41,350 nucleotides of DNA from an uncultured Bacteroides sp. GTDB lineage: Bacteria > Bacteroidota > Bacteroidia > Bacteroidales > Bacteroidaceae. The DNA lies in assembly GCA_905198575.1 (NCBI GenBank), contig CAJKDC010000010.1, positions 1 through 41,350 on the forward strand. Reading direction: 5' to 3'. Under the pieces are notes generated by a model. That model was given only the letters and a program-made list of their open reading frames with translations, had not been told where the DNA came from and ran no database searches. A program made the translations under genes and the position numbers. The stretch's first letter is position 1. Every line of letters begins with the position of its first letter. This document shows, piece by piece, positions 8,105 through 16,328 of this stretch.

Positions 8105-9082
8105 TTAGTTAAACTTATCCTCGATGATGTCTGTCATTACATCTTTGATGTCTAATCCGGCAGCTCTTACCTGTTGGGGAATAAAGCTGGTTGCGGTCAT
8201 ACCTGGGGTTGTGTTAATTTCTAGCATATTGATTTTCTCTCCGGCAGTGATGATGTAATCTACACGTACAATTCCACTACAGCCAAGAATGTCGTATACT
8301 GCTGAGGTAATTTGTTGTACTCTATTGGTCAGCTCCGGACTTAGACGAGCAGGAGTAATTTCGGTTACTTCACCATTATATTTAGCGTTATAGTCGAAAA
8401 ACTCATTTTTGCTCACGACCTCAGTGATAGGGAAAACAACAGCTTTGTCTTTGGTCTTGTAGCAACCATTTGCTAATTCGATACCATCCATGAAAGCTTC
8501 AATCATAACATCATCCGATTCTTCCAGTGCTTTTTGGATAGCAGGCTGAATCTCTTCACGGGTCTTTACTTTGGTTACGCCAAAGCTTGAGCCACTGGCA
8601 TTGGGCTTGATGAAACAAGGAAGGCCGATTTTTTCGATAACTTCTTCGTCTGATATTCCGAAGCGTTTATGTACCAGCATTGATTCTGCAATGCGGATAC
8701 CAAATCCTTTCAGATACTGGTTCAGAGCAAATTTATTGAAGGTCAAGGCTGATACCAATACATCGCAAGTTGAATAAGGGATTCCTATCAGTTCAAAATA
8801 TCCTTGGAGGATACCGTTTTCACCGGGAGTTCCGTGGATCGTAATATATGCAAAGTCTGGGCGTATGCGTTTATCCCCATGCATAAAACTGAAATCATTT
8901 TTATCAATGGTAGAACGAGAGCCATCTGGTAGAATGGCCTCCCAAAACTTTTTGCATAATTCAACAATGTACAGTTCATACTTGTCTTTGTCGATAAAAG
9001 AATAGATGCCTTCTGCACTTTTCATGGAAACTCCATGCTCTGAAGAATCTCCTCCTGCTATAATAGCAATAACGCGTTTCAT
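8105..9082 (-). CDS. ddl: D-alanine--D-alanine ligase
   Basis: A 325-aa ATP-grasp enzyme that joins two D-Ala for peptidoglycan precursors in the cytoplasm. Visible motifs are GGDSSEHGVS at the N-terminus, the ATP-binding segment CFIKPNASGSSFGVTKV, the omega-loop KYNGEVTE and the C-terminal substrate site LEINTTPGMTATSFIPQQ. The Tyr of the omega-loop fits a D-Ala-D-Ala ligase and not a D-Ala-D-Lac ligase. The start overlaps the rluD stop by four bases (ATGA), so they are translationally coupled. It is the last gene of its operon; the partner murF lies at 22317 in this window. Confidence 0.95.
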   Translation of the reverse strand: MKRVIAIIAGGDSSEHGVSMKSAEGIYSFIDKDKYELYIVELCKKFWEAILPDGSRSTIDKNDFSFMHGDKRIRPDFAYITIHGTPGENGILQGYFELIGIPYSTCDVLVSALTFNKFALNQYLKGFGIRIAESMLVHKRFGISDEEVIEKIGLPCFIKPNASGSSFGVTKVKTREEIQPAIQKALEESDDVMIEAFMDGIELANGCYKTKDKAVVFPITEVVSKNEFFDYNAKYNGEVTEITPARLSPELTNRVQQITSAVYDILGCSGIVRVDYIITAGEKINMLEINTTPGMTATSFIPQQVRAAGLDIKDVMTDIIEDKFN

Positions 9083-10149
9083 AGGTTTTCTCTGTTACTA
9101 ATATAAGTCCGCCACCGTTCCAGCAGGTTGGTCATGTCATCGGGTAATTCGGATGTAAAGAACATCTCCTTACCTGTGCGAGGGTGTACAAACCCGAGTG
9201 TTTTGGCATGTAATGCCTGTCGGGGACAGATGTCGAAACAGTTGTTTACGAATTGTTTATATTTACTAAAGTGAGTTCCTTTTAAGATTTCGTGACCGCC
9301 GTAGCGCTCGTCGTTGAACAATACATGTCCGATATGCTTCATGTGTACACGAATCTGATGTGTACGTCCAGTTTCAAGCACACATTTTACAAGTGTTACG
9401 TAACCTAGGCGTTCCAGTACTTCGTAATGGGTAACTGCGTGCTTTCCTTGCTCAGGATCACTCAGTACGGCCATTTGCATACGGTCCTTAGGATTTCTGC
9501 CAATGTTTCCAGTGATGGTACCTTTGTCTGCTTCTACAATTCCCCACACCAAGGCATTATATTCACGTTTGGTTGTTTTGTTGTAGAATTGCATACCTAA
9601 AGAAGTTTTGGCATCAGGTGTTTTGGCTATCACCAACAGCCCGGAAGTATCTTTATCAATACGGTGTACCAGTCCCACTTGCGGGTCATTGGGGTCATAA
9701 GATGGAACGTTGCGCAAATGCCAGGCAATTGCATTAACCAAAGTTCCATGATAATTGCCACAGCCTGGGTGAACTACCAATCCAGCTGGTTTGTTGATAA
9801 CCATCAAGTCATCATCTTCGTACACAACATCGAGTGGAATGTCTTCTGGTATAATATCGTTTTCATATCTCGGCCGGTCCATCATGACCGTTAGGACATC
9901 CAATGGTTTAACCTTGTAACTGGCTTTTACAGGTTTTCCATTTGCCATTACAAAACCTGCATCAGCCGCTTTCTGGATACGGTTTCTGGAAGCATTGACA
10001 ATTCGCTCGAACAAGTATTTATCAATGCGTACTTGAGCTTGTCCTTTATCTACTACTACACGGAAATGTTCATAAAGTTCGGCCGGTTCTTTGACCGGTT
10101 CGATGTCATCCAGTGTATCGTCTATTTCATCAATATATTCTTCTTTCAT
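9079..10149 (-). CDS. rluD: RluD-type 23S rRNA pseudouridine synthase
   Basis: A 356-aa enzyme of the RluA/RluD family. An N-terminal S4 RNA-binding domain (about residues 38-100) precedes the catalytic domain with motif HRIDKDTSG (162-170); Asp165 is the catalytic aspartate. RluD-type enzymes convert uridines of 23S rRNA helix 69 to pseudouridine; the precise sites here are inferred from the family. A 25-residue acidic N-terminal tail precedes the S4 domain. It lies between the PASTA gene (24-bp gap) and ddl (4-bp overlap), all on one transcript. Confidence 0.87.
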   Translation of the reverse strand: MKEEYIDEIDDTLDDIEPVKEPAELYEHFRVVVDKGQAQVRIDKYLFERIVNASRNRIQKAADAGFVMANGKPVKASYKVKPLDVLTVMMDRPRYENDIIPEDIPLDVVYEDDDLMVINKPAGLVVHPGCGNYHGTLVNAIAWHLRNVPSYDPNDPQVGLVHRIDKDTSGLLVIAKTPDAKTSLGMQFYNKTTKREYNALVWGIVEADKGTITGNIGRNPKDRMQMAVLSDPEQGKHAVTHYEVLERLGYVTLVKCVLETGRTHQIRVHMKHIGHVLFNDERYGGHEILKGTHFSKYKQFVNNCFDICPRQALHAKTLGFVHPRTGKEMFFTSELPDDMTNLLERWRTYISNRENL

Positions 10150-10173
10150 GAAGTGGCTTTAATTCATATTATA

Positions 10174-10824
10174 TCAGAACCATGATTCGTCAATCGTAGC
10201 TTCTGTGTCACTCTCAGTTGGGGGTGTCTGTATTAGGGAATCATTGGCCAGTGAGTCCATTCGCTCGGTATGTCCATCGCCTATACATAATGTAAGCAGG
10301 GATTCTCTAGGAACCATGTCGCCGGCAGTGAGGCTTTGTCCACGGAATTTGATATCGTATACCCAGTCTTTTTCTCCTGGGATATATTCAGGTTCTGTCA
10401 GCTTGAATCCCATTGCTTTTAACTTGCCTTCTGCTTGGCGATAAGAGCTGTTTTCGACGATATCTGGCAGAGCGACACGTGGAACATGGTCTGTGTTGAC
10501 TGTAAGATAGATTGTGCGTCCTCTTTTTACCTTGGAACCACCGGCAGGTGTCTGGTCCAATATAATTCCGGCAGGTTTTCCTTTTACATAATTAGAATCC
10601 ACAATGACACCTGTCATTTGATTCTTTTGAAATAAGATAGAGGCTTGGTTGACATCTTTTCCCAATACATTGGGAACCGTAAATGATTCTCCATGATGTG
10701 TATACTGGTCGAGCCAATAGAGCGTACCATATCCAGCCGCTATCAGTACAATAAACATAGCCAGCAAGTTAATCCAGAAAAAACGGTTTTTGCTGGAGGT
10801 GAAAAAGTCTTTAAATGTTGCCAT
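10174..10824 (-). CDS. Membrane-anchored PASTA-domain protein
   Basis: A 216-aa protein with a short cytoplasmic N-terminus, one membrane helix (about residues 15-37) and two periplasmic PASTA repeats (about 47-112 and 115-187), then a polar tail. PASTA domains bind peptidoglycan stem peptides or beta-lactams in other proteins. No kinase or transpeptidase domain is present. The start at 10824 is chosen because the exact -7 box at 10849-10856 overlaps the upstream in-frame ATG (10851), which therefore could not be on the transcript. It is the first gene of the operon with rluD and ddl, so a cell-wall role is likely (inference). Confidence 0.82.
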   Translation of the reverse strand: MATFKDFFTSSKNRFFWINLLAMFIVLIAAGYGTLYWLDQYTHHGESFTVPNVLGKDVNQASILFQKNQMTGVIVDSNYVKGKPAGIILDQTPAGGSKVKRGRTIYLTVNTDHVPRVALPDIVENSSYRQAEGKLKAMGFKLTEPEYIPGEKDWVYDIKFRGQSLTAGDMVPRESLLTLCIGDGHTERMDSLANDSLIQTPPTESDTEATIDESWF

Positions 10825-10848
10825 GTGCGTGTAATCAATATTGAGTGC

Positions 10849-10856
10849 CAAAGATA
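10849..10856 (-). promoter_or_regulatory. Promoter -7 box of the PASTA-rluD-ddl operon
   Basis: TATCTTTG on the minus strand matches TAnnTTTG exactly. It gives a leader of about 18 bases to the ATG at 10824 and decides that start. Confidence 0.65.
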
Positions 10857-10971
10857 CGATAAATAAGTCGAAGTACAGCAGAAAAAAGCGAAATTAACCA
10901 AGCAATGCTAGAGAACAGGGTTTAATAAATAAGCTTGTCGGATACATTATTCTGTTTGGGGAGGATGAAAT

Positions 10972-11012
10972 AAAAAAAGGATGTCTCTTTTTCTATGAGA
11001 CATCCTTTTTTT
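10972..11012 (-). terminator. Terminator of rpmH
   Basis: Arms AAAAAAAGGATGTCTC and GAGACATCCTTTTTTT are perfect 16-bp complements around a 9-base loop. The stem begins at the rpmH stop codon. With A and T runs on both sides it could work in both directions. Confidence 0.9.
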
Positions 11013-11173
11013 TATTTTTTACAACCGTTGAATTCGTCAGATACGGTTAATTTTTTGCGGCCTTTAGCACGACGTGCAGCCAAAACTCGGCGACCATTAG
11101 CAGTTGCCATTCTTTCACGGAAACCGTGTTTGTTTTTTCTCTTTCTCAGAGAAGGTTGGAACGTTCTTTTCAT
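11012..11173 (-). CDS. rpmH: Ribosomal protein L34
   Basis: A 53-aa very basic protein beginning MKRTFQPSLRKRKNKHGF, then an L34 core with MATANGRRVLAARRAKGRKK. It is a structural protein of the 50S subunit. The C-terminal extension LTVSDEFNGCKK is typical of Bacteroidales. In many bacteria rpmH lies beside dnaA and rnpA; here it stands alone between the PASTA operon and efp, with its own promoter and terminator. It is divergent from efp. Confidence 0.97.
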   Translation of the reverse strand: MKRTFQPSLRKRKNKHGFRERMATANGRRVLAARRAKGRKKLTVSDEFNGCKK

Positions 11174-11217
11174 CTTCGTATATACTTATTTATGTTATAT
11201 TTCATGCATTCGGGTTG

Positions 11218-11249
11218 CAAAAGTAGCGACTTTTTTTAAATTAAGCAAG
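11218..11249 (-). promoter_or_regulatory. rpmH promoter
   Basis: On the minus strand an exact -7 box TACTTTTG (11218-11225) lies 20 bases after a -33-like CTTG (11246-11249). It is about 45 bases upstream of the rpmH start. Confidence 0.7.
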
Positions 11250-11275
11250 AGTAGAATCATTTTTAGACAAAACTT

Positions 11276-11306
11276 TTTGTGATTTTTCCGATTTCCCTTA
11301 TTTTTG
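11276..11306 (+). promoter_or_regulatory. efp promoter with both Bacteroides elements
   Basis: The -33 TTTG (11276-11279) and -7 TATTTTTG (11299-11306) are separated by exactly 19 bases. This is the clearest Bacteroides-type promoter in the window. The leader to the efp start is about 50 bases. Confidence 0.85.
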
Positions 11307-11361
11307 CACTGAATTTGTATCGTACAATATATCAATAATCTAAAATAAAAAGTAATAAGTT

Positions 11362-11928
11362 ATGATTAATGCTCAAGACATTAAAATCGGAACAGCAATC
11401 CGTATGGATGGCAAACTGTATTTCTGCATCGATTTCTTGCATGTAAAACCAGGTAAAGGTAATACATTTATGCGTACTAAGCTGAAAGATGTGGTAGACG
11501 GTTATGTTTTGGAACGCCGTTTCAACATTGGTGAGAAATTGGAAGATGTACGTGTAGAACGCCGTCCTTATCAGTTCCTTTATAAAGAAGGTGATGATTA
11601 TATTTTCATGAACCAGGAAACTTTTGAGCAGGTACCTATCGCTCACAATCTGATTAACGGTGTTGACTTTATGAAGGAAGAAATGGTGGTTGATGTTGTT
11701 TCAGATGCATCAACTGAAACTATTTTGTATGCTGATATGCCGATTAAAGTTCAGTTGAAAGTAACTTACACAGAACCGGGATTGAAGGGTGATACTGCAA
11801 CCAACACTTTGAAACCAGCTACTGTAGAAACTGGTGCTGAAGTACGTGTTCCTTTGTTCATCAACGAAGGTGAAACAATCGAAATCGATACTCGTGACGG
11901 TTCATATGTAGGTCGTGTTAAAGCATAA
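11362..11928 (+). CDS. efp: Translation elongation factor P
   Basis: A 188-aa protein with three beta-barrel domains that rescues ribosomes stalled at polyproline. The tip of domain I reads VKPGKGNTF, with Lys32 at the position that is modified in many species; whether and how it is modified here is not visible. The C-terminal signature EVRVPLFINEGETIEIDTR is typical. The gene has its own promoter and terminator and is transcribed alone, divergently from rpmH. Confidence 0.97.
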   Translation: MINAQDIKIGTAIRMDGKLYFCIDFLHVKPGKGNTFMRTKLKDVVDGYVLERRFNIGEKLEDVRVERRPYQFLYKEGDDYIFMNQETFEQVPIAHNLINGVDFMKEEMVVDVVSDASTETILYADMPIKVQLKVTYTEPGLKGDTATNTLKPATVETGAEVRVPLFINEGETIEIDTRDGSYVGRVKA

Positions 11929-11953
11929 GTAGTCAAGATACTTTGATATTGTA

Positions 11954-11997
11954 AAAAAATGAATAATGGTTTGTGGACCATTATTCATTTTTTTTAT
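11954..11997 (+). terminator. efp terminator
   Basis: AAAAAATGAATAATGGT pairs perfectly with ACCATTATTCATTTTTT around a 6-base loop, then more T follows. It lies about 25 bases after the efp stop. Confidence 0.9.
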
Positions 11998-12033
11998 GTT
12001 CCTTTGTGAAAATCATCACTGCATTGAAACATC

Positions 12034-13092
12034 ATGGAAAAGAGATTTTCGGTTATTATTCCTGTCTATAATCGTCCGGATGAAGTGGACGAACTGCTGG
12101 ATAGTCTGGTTAAGCAGACTTATCGTAACTTTGAAGTAATTATTGTGGAGGACGGCTCGTCTGTAACCTGCGAGCCAGTTGTTGATAAGTATAAGTCTCT
12201 GCTGGATGTACATTACTATTATAAATCCAACTCAGGTCCTGGTCAGACCCGAAATTATGGTGCAGAGCGTAGTAGCGGTACTTATTTGCTTATTTTAGAC
12301 TCAGATTGTGTATTGCCTCCGGCCTATTTATCAGCTATAGAGGAAGAATTGCAGCGAGATGAGGCTGATGCTTTCGGGGGACCCGACCGTGCTCATGATT
12401 CTTTTTCTACGATTCAAAAAGCAATCAATTATGCAATGACTTCTTTTTTCACAACGGGAGGTATTCGTGGCGGGAAAAAGAAAATGGATAAATTCTATCC
12501 ACGGAGTTTCAATATGGGTATTCGTGCTGATGTTTATAAGGCCCTGGGTGGATTTTCTAAAATGCGTTTTGGAGAAGACATAGATTTTAGTATCCGGATT
12601 TTTAAAGCCGGATACAGATGCCGCCTGTTTCCTGAGGCATGGGTATGGCATAAACGGAGAACTGATTTCCGTAAATTTTTTAAGCAAGTGCATAATTCGG
12701 GTATAGCTCGTATCAATCTTTATAAAAAATATCCGGATTCGTTGAAACTGGTGCATTTGTTACCTGCTGTATTTACAGCTGGAGTTGCTTTGTGTCTGCT
12801 TTGTTTATTGATTGGTATATTATTGTTGGTATTTCAGAATCAGAAAGATAATTTTATGATATGGGGGACACTTCTGGTTGCAGTAGGAGTTTTACCACTT
12901 CTACTTTTCTCTTTACTGATTGATATAGATGCTACGTTGAAAAATAAAAATTGTAAAATCGGGGTATTTTCGGTTCTTGCTTCGTTTATACAATTGACAG
13001 GATACGGGTCGGGATTCTTATGCGCCTGGTGGCAGCGTTGTGTCTGTGGAAAAGATTCGTTTTCTGCTTTTGAGAAAACCTTTTATAAATGA
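12034..13092 (+). CDS. Family 2 glycosyltransferase, membrane-anchored
   Basis: A 352-aa protein with a GT-A domain (about residues 5-230): FSVIIPVYNRPDEV at the N-terminus, nucleotide-sugar motif DSD at 89-91 and the acceptor-side GED at 180-182. Two or three hydrophobic segments follow (about 241-268, 273-298 and 309-333), so the enzyme is anchored in the inner membrane with its active site in the cytoplasm. Sugar donor and acceptor cannot be told. The stop overlaps the radC start as ATGA. A one-mismatch promoter box TTCCTTTG lies at 11999-12006, just after the efp terminator. Confidence 0.87.
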   Translation: MEKRFSVIIPVYNRPDEVDELLDSLVKQTYRNFEVIIVEDGSSVTCEPVVDKYKSLLDVHYYYKSNSGPGQTRNYGAERSSGTYLLILDSDCVLPPAYLSAIEEELQRDEADAFGGPDRAHDSFSTIQKAINYAMTSFFTTGGIRGGKKKMDKFYPRSFNMGIRADVYKALGGFSKMRFGEDIDFSIRIFKAGYRCRLFPEAWVWHKRRTDFRKFFKQVHNSGIARINLYKKYPDSLKLVHLLPAVFTAGVALCLLCLLIGILLLVFQNQKDNFMIWGTLLVAVGVLPLLLFSLLIDIDATLKNKNCKIGVFSVLASFIQLTGYGSGFLCAWWQRCVCGKDSFSAFEKTFYK

Positions 13093-13778
13093 CCGAAAAA
13101 TTGACAATTAATCAGTGGGCGAAAGAAGATCGTCCCAGAGAAAAAATGCTTCAACATGGAGCCTCGGCATTAAGCAATGCCGAACTGTTAGCTATTCTTA
13201 TAGGTTCGGGCAATACTGATGAGTCGGCAGTTGAACTGATGCGAAAAGTAATGGACCGTTATCACAACAGTCTGGCTGAACTGGGAAGAGCTACAGCTGA
13301 TGAGCTTTGCAAGTATAAAGGAATCGGACCAGCTAAGGCTGTAACCATTCTGGCGGCATCTGAGTTAGGGCGTCGTCGTAAAGATGAGCAGCCTGCAGAA
13401 AGAATGCTTGTACGTTCTTCGTGTGATATTTATGCCTATTTTCATCCGTTAATGTGTGATTTATCCATAGAAGAATGTTGGGTCTTGTTATTGAATCAAG
13501 CATCAAAAGTGATTGACGGGATAAGAATCAGTCAAGGAGGATTGGCTGCCACTCAAGTAGATGTACGGTGTATTTTACGCGAAGCTTTGTTGAAGCGGGC
13601 TACATCCATAGTGCTTTCTCACAATCATCCTTCAGGAAATATTCGTCCCAGTCAGGATGACGACCGACTTACTCAAGCCTTGTTTCAGGCAGCTAAAACC
13701 ATGAATATACGAATGCTTGACCATGTAATCGTATCGGATGGCGCGTATTATAGTTATGCCGACGAAGGAAGAATATAG
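13089..13778 (+). CDS. radC: RadC family JAB/MPN+ domain protein
   Basis: A 229-aa protein with an N-terminal helix-hairpin-helix region (about residues 60-95) and a C-terminal JAB/MPN+ domain with the metal motif HNHPSGNIRPSQDD (His178, His180, Asp189-Asp191 region). Despite the historic name, RadC proteins have no proven role in DNA repair; metalloprotease-like chemistry is predicted from the fold. The gene is translationally coupled to the glycosyltransferase gene by a 4-bp overlap. Confidence 0.93.
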   Translation: MTEKLTINQWAKEDRPREKMLQHGASALSNAELLAILIGSGNTDESAVELMRKVMDRYHNSLAELGRATADELCKYKGIGPAKAVTILAASELGRRRKDEQPAERMLVRSSCDIYAYFHPLMCDLSIEECWVLLLNQASKVIDGIRISQGGLAATQVDVRCILREALLKRATSIVLSHNHPSGNIRPSQDDDRLTQALFQAAKTMNIRMLDHVIVSDGAYYSYADEGRI

Positions 13779-13807
13779 CTGTTTTTTCTTATCTCCGATT
13801 TTTCTAT

Positions 13808-13815
13808 TACATTTG
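13808..13815 (+). promoter_or_regulatory. Promoter -7 box of the DUF59 gene
   Basis: TACATTTG matches TAnnTTTG exactly and lies 22 bases before the start codon at 13838. Confidence 0.55.
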
Positions 13816-13837
13816 TAGCAAATTAGAAAATTGGATT

Positions 13838-14158
13838 ATGGATAACGGAACAAGAATTGCGATTGAAGAGCGCATTATAGATATGCTGAAAACAGTATAC
13901 GATCCTGAGATACCGGTAAATGTATACGATTTGGGATTAATTTACAAAATAGATGTGCAGGAGGATGCTGAGGTAGTAATTGATATGACTCTTACAGCTC
14001 CCAATTGTCCGGCAGCCGACTTTATTATGGAAGACATTCGTCAGAAAGTTGAGTCTGTTGAAGGAGTTAAAGGTGCACAGGTGAACTTGGTTTTTGAGCC
14101 GGAATGGGATAAAGACATGATGACTGAGGAAGCCAAGTTGGAACTCGGCTTTTTATAA
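13838..14158 (+). CDS. MIP18/DUF59 family iron-sulfur assembly protein (SufT-like)
   Basis: A 106-aa single-domain protein of the MIP18 family with the typical segments DPEIPVN (22-28), DLGLIY (31-36) and the conserved Cys57 in TAPNCPAAD. Family members help mature Fe-S proteins in the cytoplasm. The usual suf genes are not in this window, so a specific partner cannot be named. It has its own -7 box. lpxH starts about 30 bases after it and probably shares the transcript. Confidence 0.9.
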   Translation: MDNGTRIAIEERIIDMLKTVYDPEIPVNVYDLGLIYKIDVQEDAEVVIDMTLTAPNCPAADFIMEDIRQKVESVEGVKGAQVNLVFEPEWDKDMMTEEAKLELGFL

Positions 14159-14189
14159 TCGCTTACATATTTTATTGGGAGGTTTGTAT

Positions 14190-14954
14190 ATGAAGAATGT
14201 TTATTTCCTTTCGGATGCCCATCTGGGGTCCAGAGCCATTCCACATGCGCGTACGCATGAGAGGCGGCTGGTGAACTTTCTGGATGCAATCAAACATAAA
14301 GCGGCAGCTGTGTATTTGCTGGGTGATATGTTTGATTTTTGGTATGAATTCAAGCTGGTAGTTCCTAAAGGTTATACCCGCTTTTTGGGAAAACTGTCAG
14401 AGTTGACAGATATGGGGGTAGAAGTGCATTTCTTTATAGGCAACCATGATATATGGTGTGGGGATTATCTGGAAAAAGAATGTGGCGTGATTATTCATCG
14501 TGAACCATTGACATGTGAAATCTACGGAAAAGAGTTTTATTTGGCTCATGGCGACGGACTGGGGGATAGGGACTGGAAGTTCAAGATGTTGAGAGCAATG
14601 TTCCACAGCAAGACTCTGCAACGATTATTTTCGATGTTACATCCCCGTTGGAGTATCGATTTTGGTATGGAATGGGCAAAGCATAGTAGATTGAAGCGTG
14701 AAGGTGGACGTGAGCCTGAGTATATGGGTGAGTCAGAAGAACCTTTGGTGCTTTATACCAAGCAATATTTGCAGTCACATGACGATATCAATTATTTCAT
14801 TTATGGCCATCGTCATATCTTGCTTGATTTAATGCTGAGCCGGAATTCACGAATGATCATTCTGGGCGATTGGATAACAGAATTTTCTTATGCTGTTTTT
14901 GATGGAGAGAATATGTTTGTGGAGCAATTTATAGAAGGAGAAACACAAATGTAA
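14190..14954 (+). CDS. lpxH: UDP-2,3-diacylglucosamine diphosphatase
   Basis: A 254-aa calcineurin-like phosphoesterase. Metal-binding motifs are in order: DAHLG (9-13), GDMFDFW (45-51), GNHD (84-87), HGD (120-122) and GHRH near the C-terminus. The family removes UMP from UDP-2,3-diacylglucosamine to form lipid X in lipid A synthesis at the inner membrane. LpxH is more likely than a general phosphoesterase because of GDMFDFWYEF and the length. The ATG at 14190 is preferred over the in-frame TTG at 14175; GGGAGG lies 8 bases before it, a rare Shine-Dalgarno-like site for this group. Confidence 0.88.
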   Translation: MKNVYFLSDAHLGSRAIPHARTHERRLVNFLDAIKHKAAAVYLLGDMFDFWYEFKLVVPKGYTRFLGKLSELTDMGVEVHFFIGNHDIWCGDYLEKECGVIIHREPLTCEIYGKEFYLAHGDGLGDRDWKFKMLRAMFHSKTLQRLFSMLHPRWSIDFGMEWAKHSRLKREGGREPEYMGESEEPLVLYTKQYLQSHDDINYFIYGHRHILLDLMLSRNSRMIILGDWITEFSYAVFDGENMFVEQFIEGETQM

Positions 14955-14971
14955 TTGTATATTATACTACA

Positions 14972-15008
14972 AAAAAAACCGGTTTCGCTATGTGAAACCG
15001 GTTTTTTT
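14972..15008. terminator. Bidirectional terminator between lpxH and ackA
   Basis: AAAAAAACCGGTTTC pairs perfectly with GAAACCGGTTTTTTT around a 7-base loop. With T runs at the 3' side on both strands it can end both converging transcripts. Confidence 0.92.
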
Positions 15009-15023
15009 GTTCATTGAAGGATC

Positions 15024-16226
15024 TTATTTCTTTTCATTCAGAATGTTCATTGTATCTGTTGCAATCATCAATTCTTCGTCTGTTGGGATAACCACAACTT
15101 TAACTTTAGAATCGTCTGTAGAGATGATTGCTTCCTTGCTGCGTACTTTGTTTCTTTCCGGATCCAGTTTTACGCCCAAGTAACCCAGTGTCTTGCAGAT
15201 GCCTGCACGTGCAGTCTGCTGGTTTTCTCCAACACCACCGGTAAACAAGATAACATCAACACCGTCCATTGCAGCAGCGTATGCACCGATATATTTTGTT
15301 ACGCGGTAGAAGTACATATTTTCAGTGCGGATTGCAACTTCTTCACCTCTAGCTACAGCGTCTTCCAGTTCGCGCATGTCGCTTGATTTACGGAAGATAC
15401 CCAGTACACCACTCTTCTTGTTCAATACATTAGATGCTTCATCAGGAGTCCATCCTTCTTTTTTCATCAAATAAAGGATTGCACCGCCATCAATATCACC
15501 GCAACGAGTACCCATCATCAGACCTTCCAGCGGAGTAAGTCCCATGCTGGTGTCAATACATTTACCGTCTTTGATTGCAGCTACAGAACCACCGTTACCG
15601 ATGTGGCAAGTAATGATTTTTGAGCCTTCCTGAGGTATTCCAAGGAATTCGCATACACGTTTTGATACATAACGGTGAGATGTTCCGTGGAAACCGTAAC
15701 GACGGATACCATATTTTTCATAGTATTCGTAAGGAATCGGGTACAGATATGCATGTTCCGGCATAGTCTGGTGGAATGCAGTATCGAATACAGCTACCTG
15801 TGGAACAGTTGGTAACAGTTTCTGAACAGCATAGATACCTTTCAGGTTAGCAGGATTGTGCAATGGGCCCAGGTCGCAGCACTCTTCTACAGCAGCAATT
15901 ACAGCATCGTCAATCAATACAGAACCGCTGAATTTTGTACCGCCGTGCAGTACACGATGACCTACAGCATTGATTTCTTCCAGTGAAGAAACTGCTCCGA
16001 ATTCTTTGCCGGTAAGAATGTCGAAGATAAACTGTACACCAGCGGTGTGTTCCTGAATGCTTTTTTCTATAATTTTCTTTTCACCGTTAGGCAAAGTAAA
16101 TTTCAAGAAAGAATCGGGTAAACCGATTTTTTCGATACCTCCTTGTGCAACTACCTCATTAGCAGGCATGTTGAACAATTTATACTTGATAGATGAACTA
16201 CCGCAGTTTAGGACTAATATTTTCAT
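15024..16226 (-). CDS. ackA: Acetate kinase
   Basis: A 400-aa enzyme of the acetokinase family that transfers phosphate between acetyl phosphate and ADP, making ATP and acetate in the cytoplasm. N-terminal motif LVLNCGSSSIKYKLF, DTAFHQTMP, GFHGTSHRYV and the nucleotide-site HIGNGGS are all present. It is downstream of pta on the same strand. The 102-bp gap holds a long stem-loop (16258-16308). Together the two genes form the acetate fermentation branch. Confidence 0.97.
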   Translation of the reverse strand: MKILVLNCGSSSIKYKLFNMPANEVVAQGGIEKIGLPDSFLKFTLPNGEKKIIEKSIQEHTAGVQFIFDILTGKEFGAVSSLEEINAVGHRVLHGGTKFSGSVLIDDAVIAAVEECCDLGPLHNPANLKGIYAVQKLLPTVPQVAVFDTAFHQTMPEHAYLYPIPYEYYEKYGIRRYGFHGTSHRYVSKRVCEFLGIPQEGSKIITCHIGNGGSVAAIKDGKCIDTSMGLTPLEGLMMGTRCGDIDGGAILYLMKKEGWTPDEASNVLNKKSGVLGIFRKSSDMRELEDAVARGEEVAIRTENMYFYRVTKYIGAYAAAMDGVDVILFTGGVGENQQTARAGICKTLGYLGVKLDPERNKVRSKEAIISTDDSKVKVVVIPTDEELMIATDTMNILNEKK

Positions 16227-16257
16227 AATCAGTATTTATTAAGTAATGGATATAAAC

Positions 16258-16308
16258 ACAAAGACACAAAGAACGAAAGCCGAATAGCCTTGTCCCTTGT
16301 GCCCTTGT
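16258..16308 (-). promoter_or_regulatory. Intercistronic stem-loop between pta and ackA, strand-specific G-U pairs
   Basis: Read on the transcribed (minus) strand, 17 base pairs, one bulged C (position 16275) and 5 further pairs enclose the 6-base loop TATTCG. Five of the 22 pairs are G-U. On the other strand these become A-C mismatches, so the structure is made for minus-strand RNA. No T run follows, so it is probably not a full terminator; an mRNA stabiliser, a processing site or a partial terminator is possible. Confidence 0.7.
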
Positions 16309-16328
16309 TGGAATTATTTTTCAGATGA

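Noticed and set aside
10825..10851. Longer N-terminus of the PASTA protein starting at 10851
   Set aside because: An exact promoter box covers this ATG, so it would lie upstream of the transcript.
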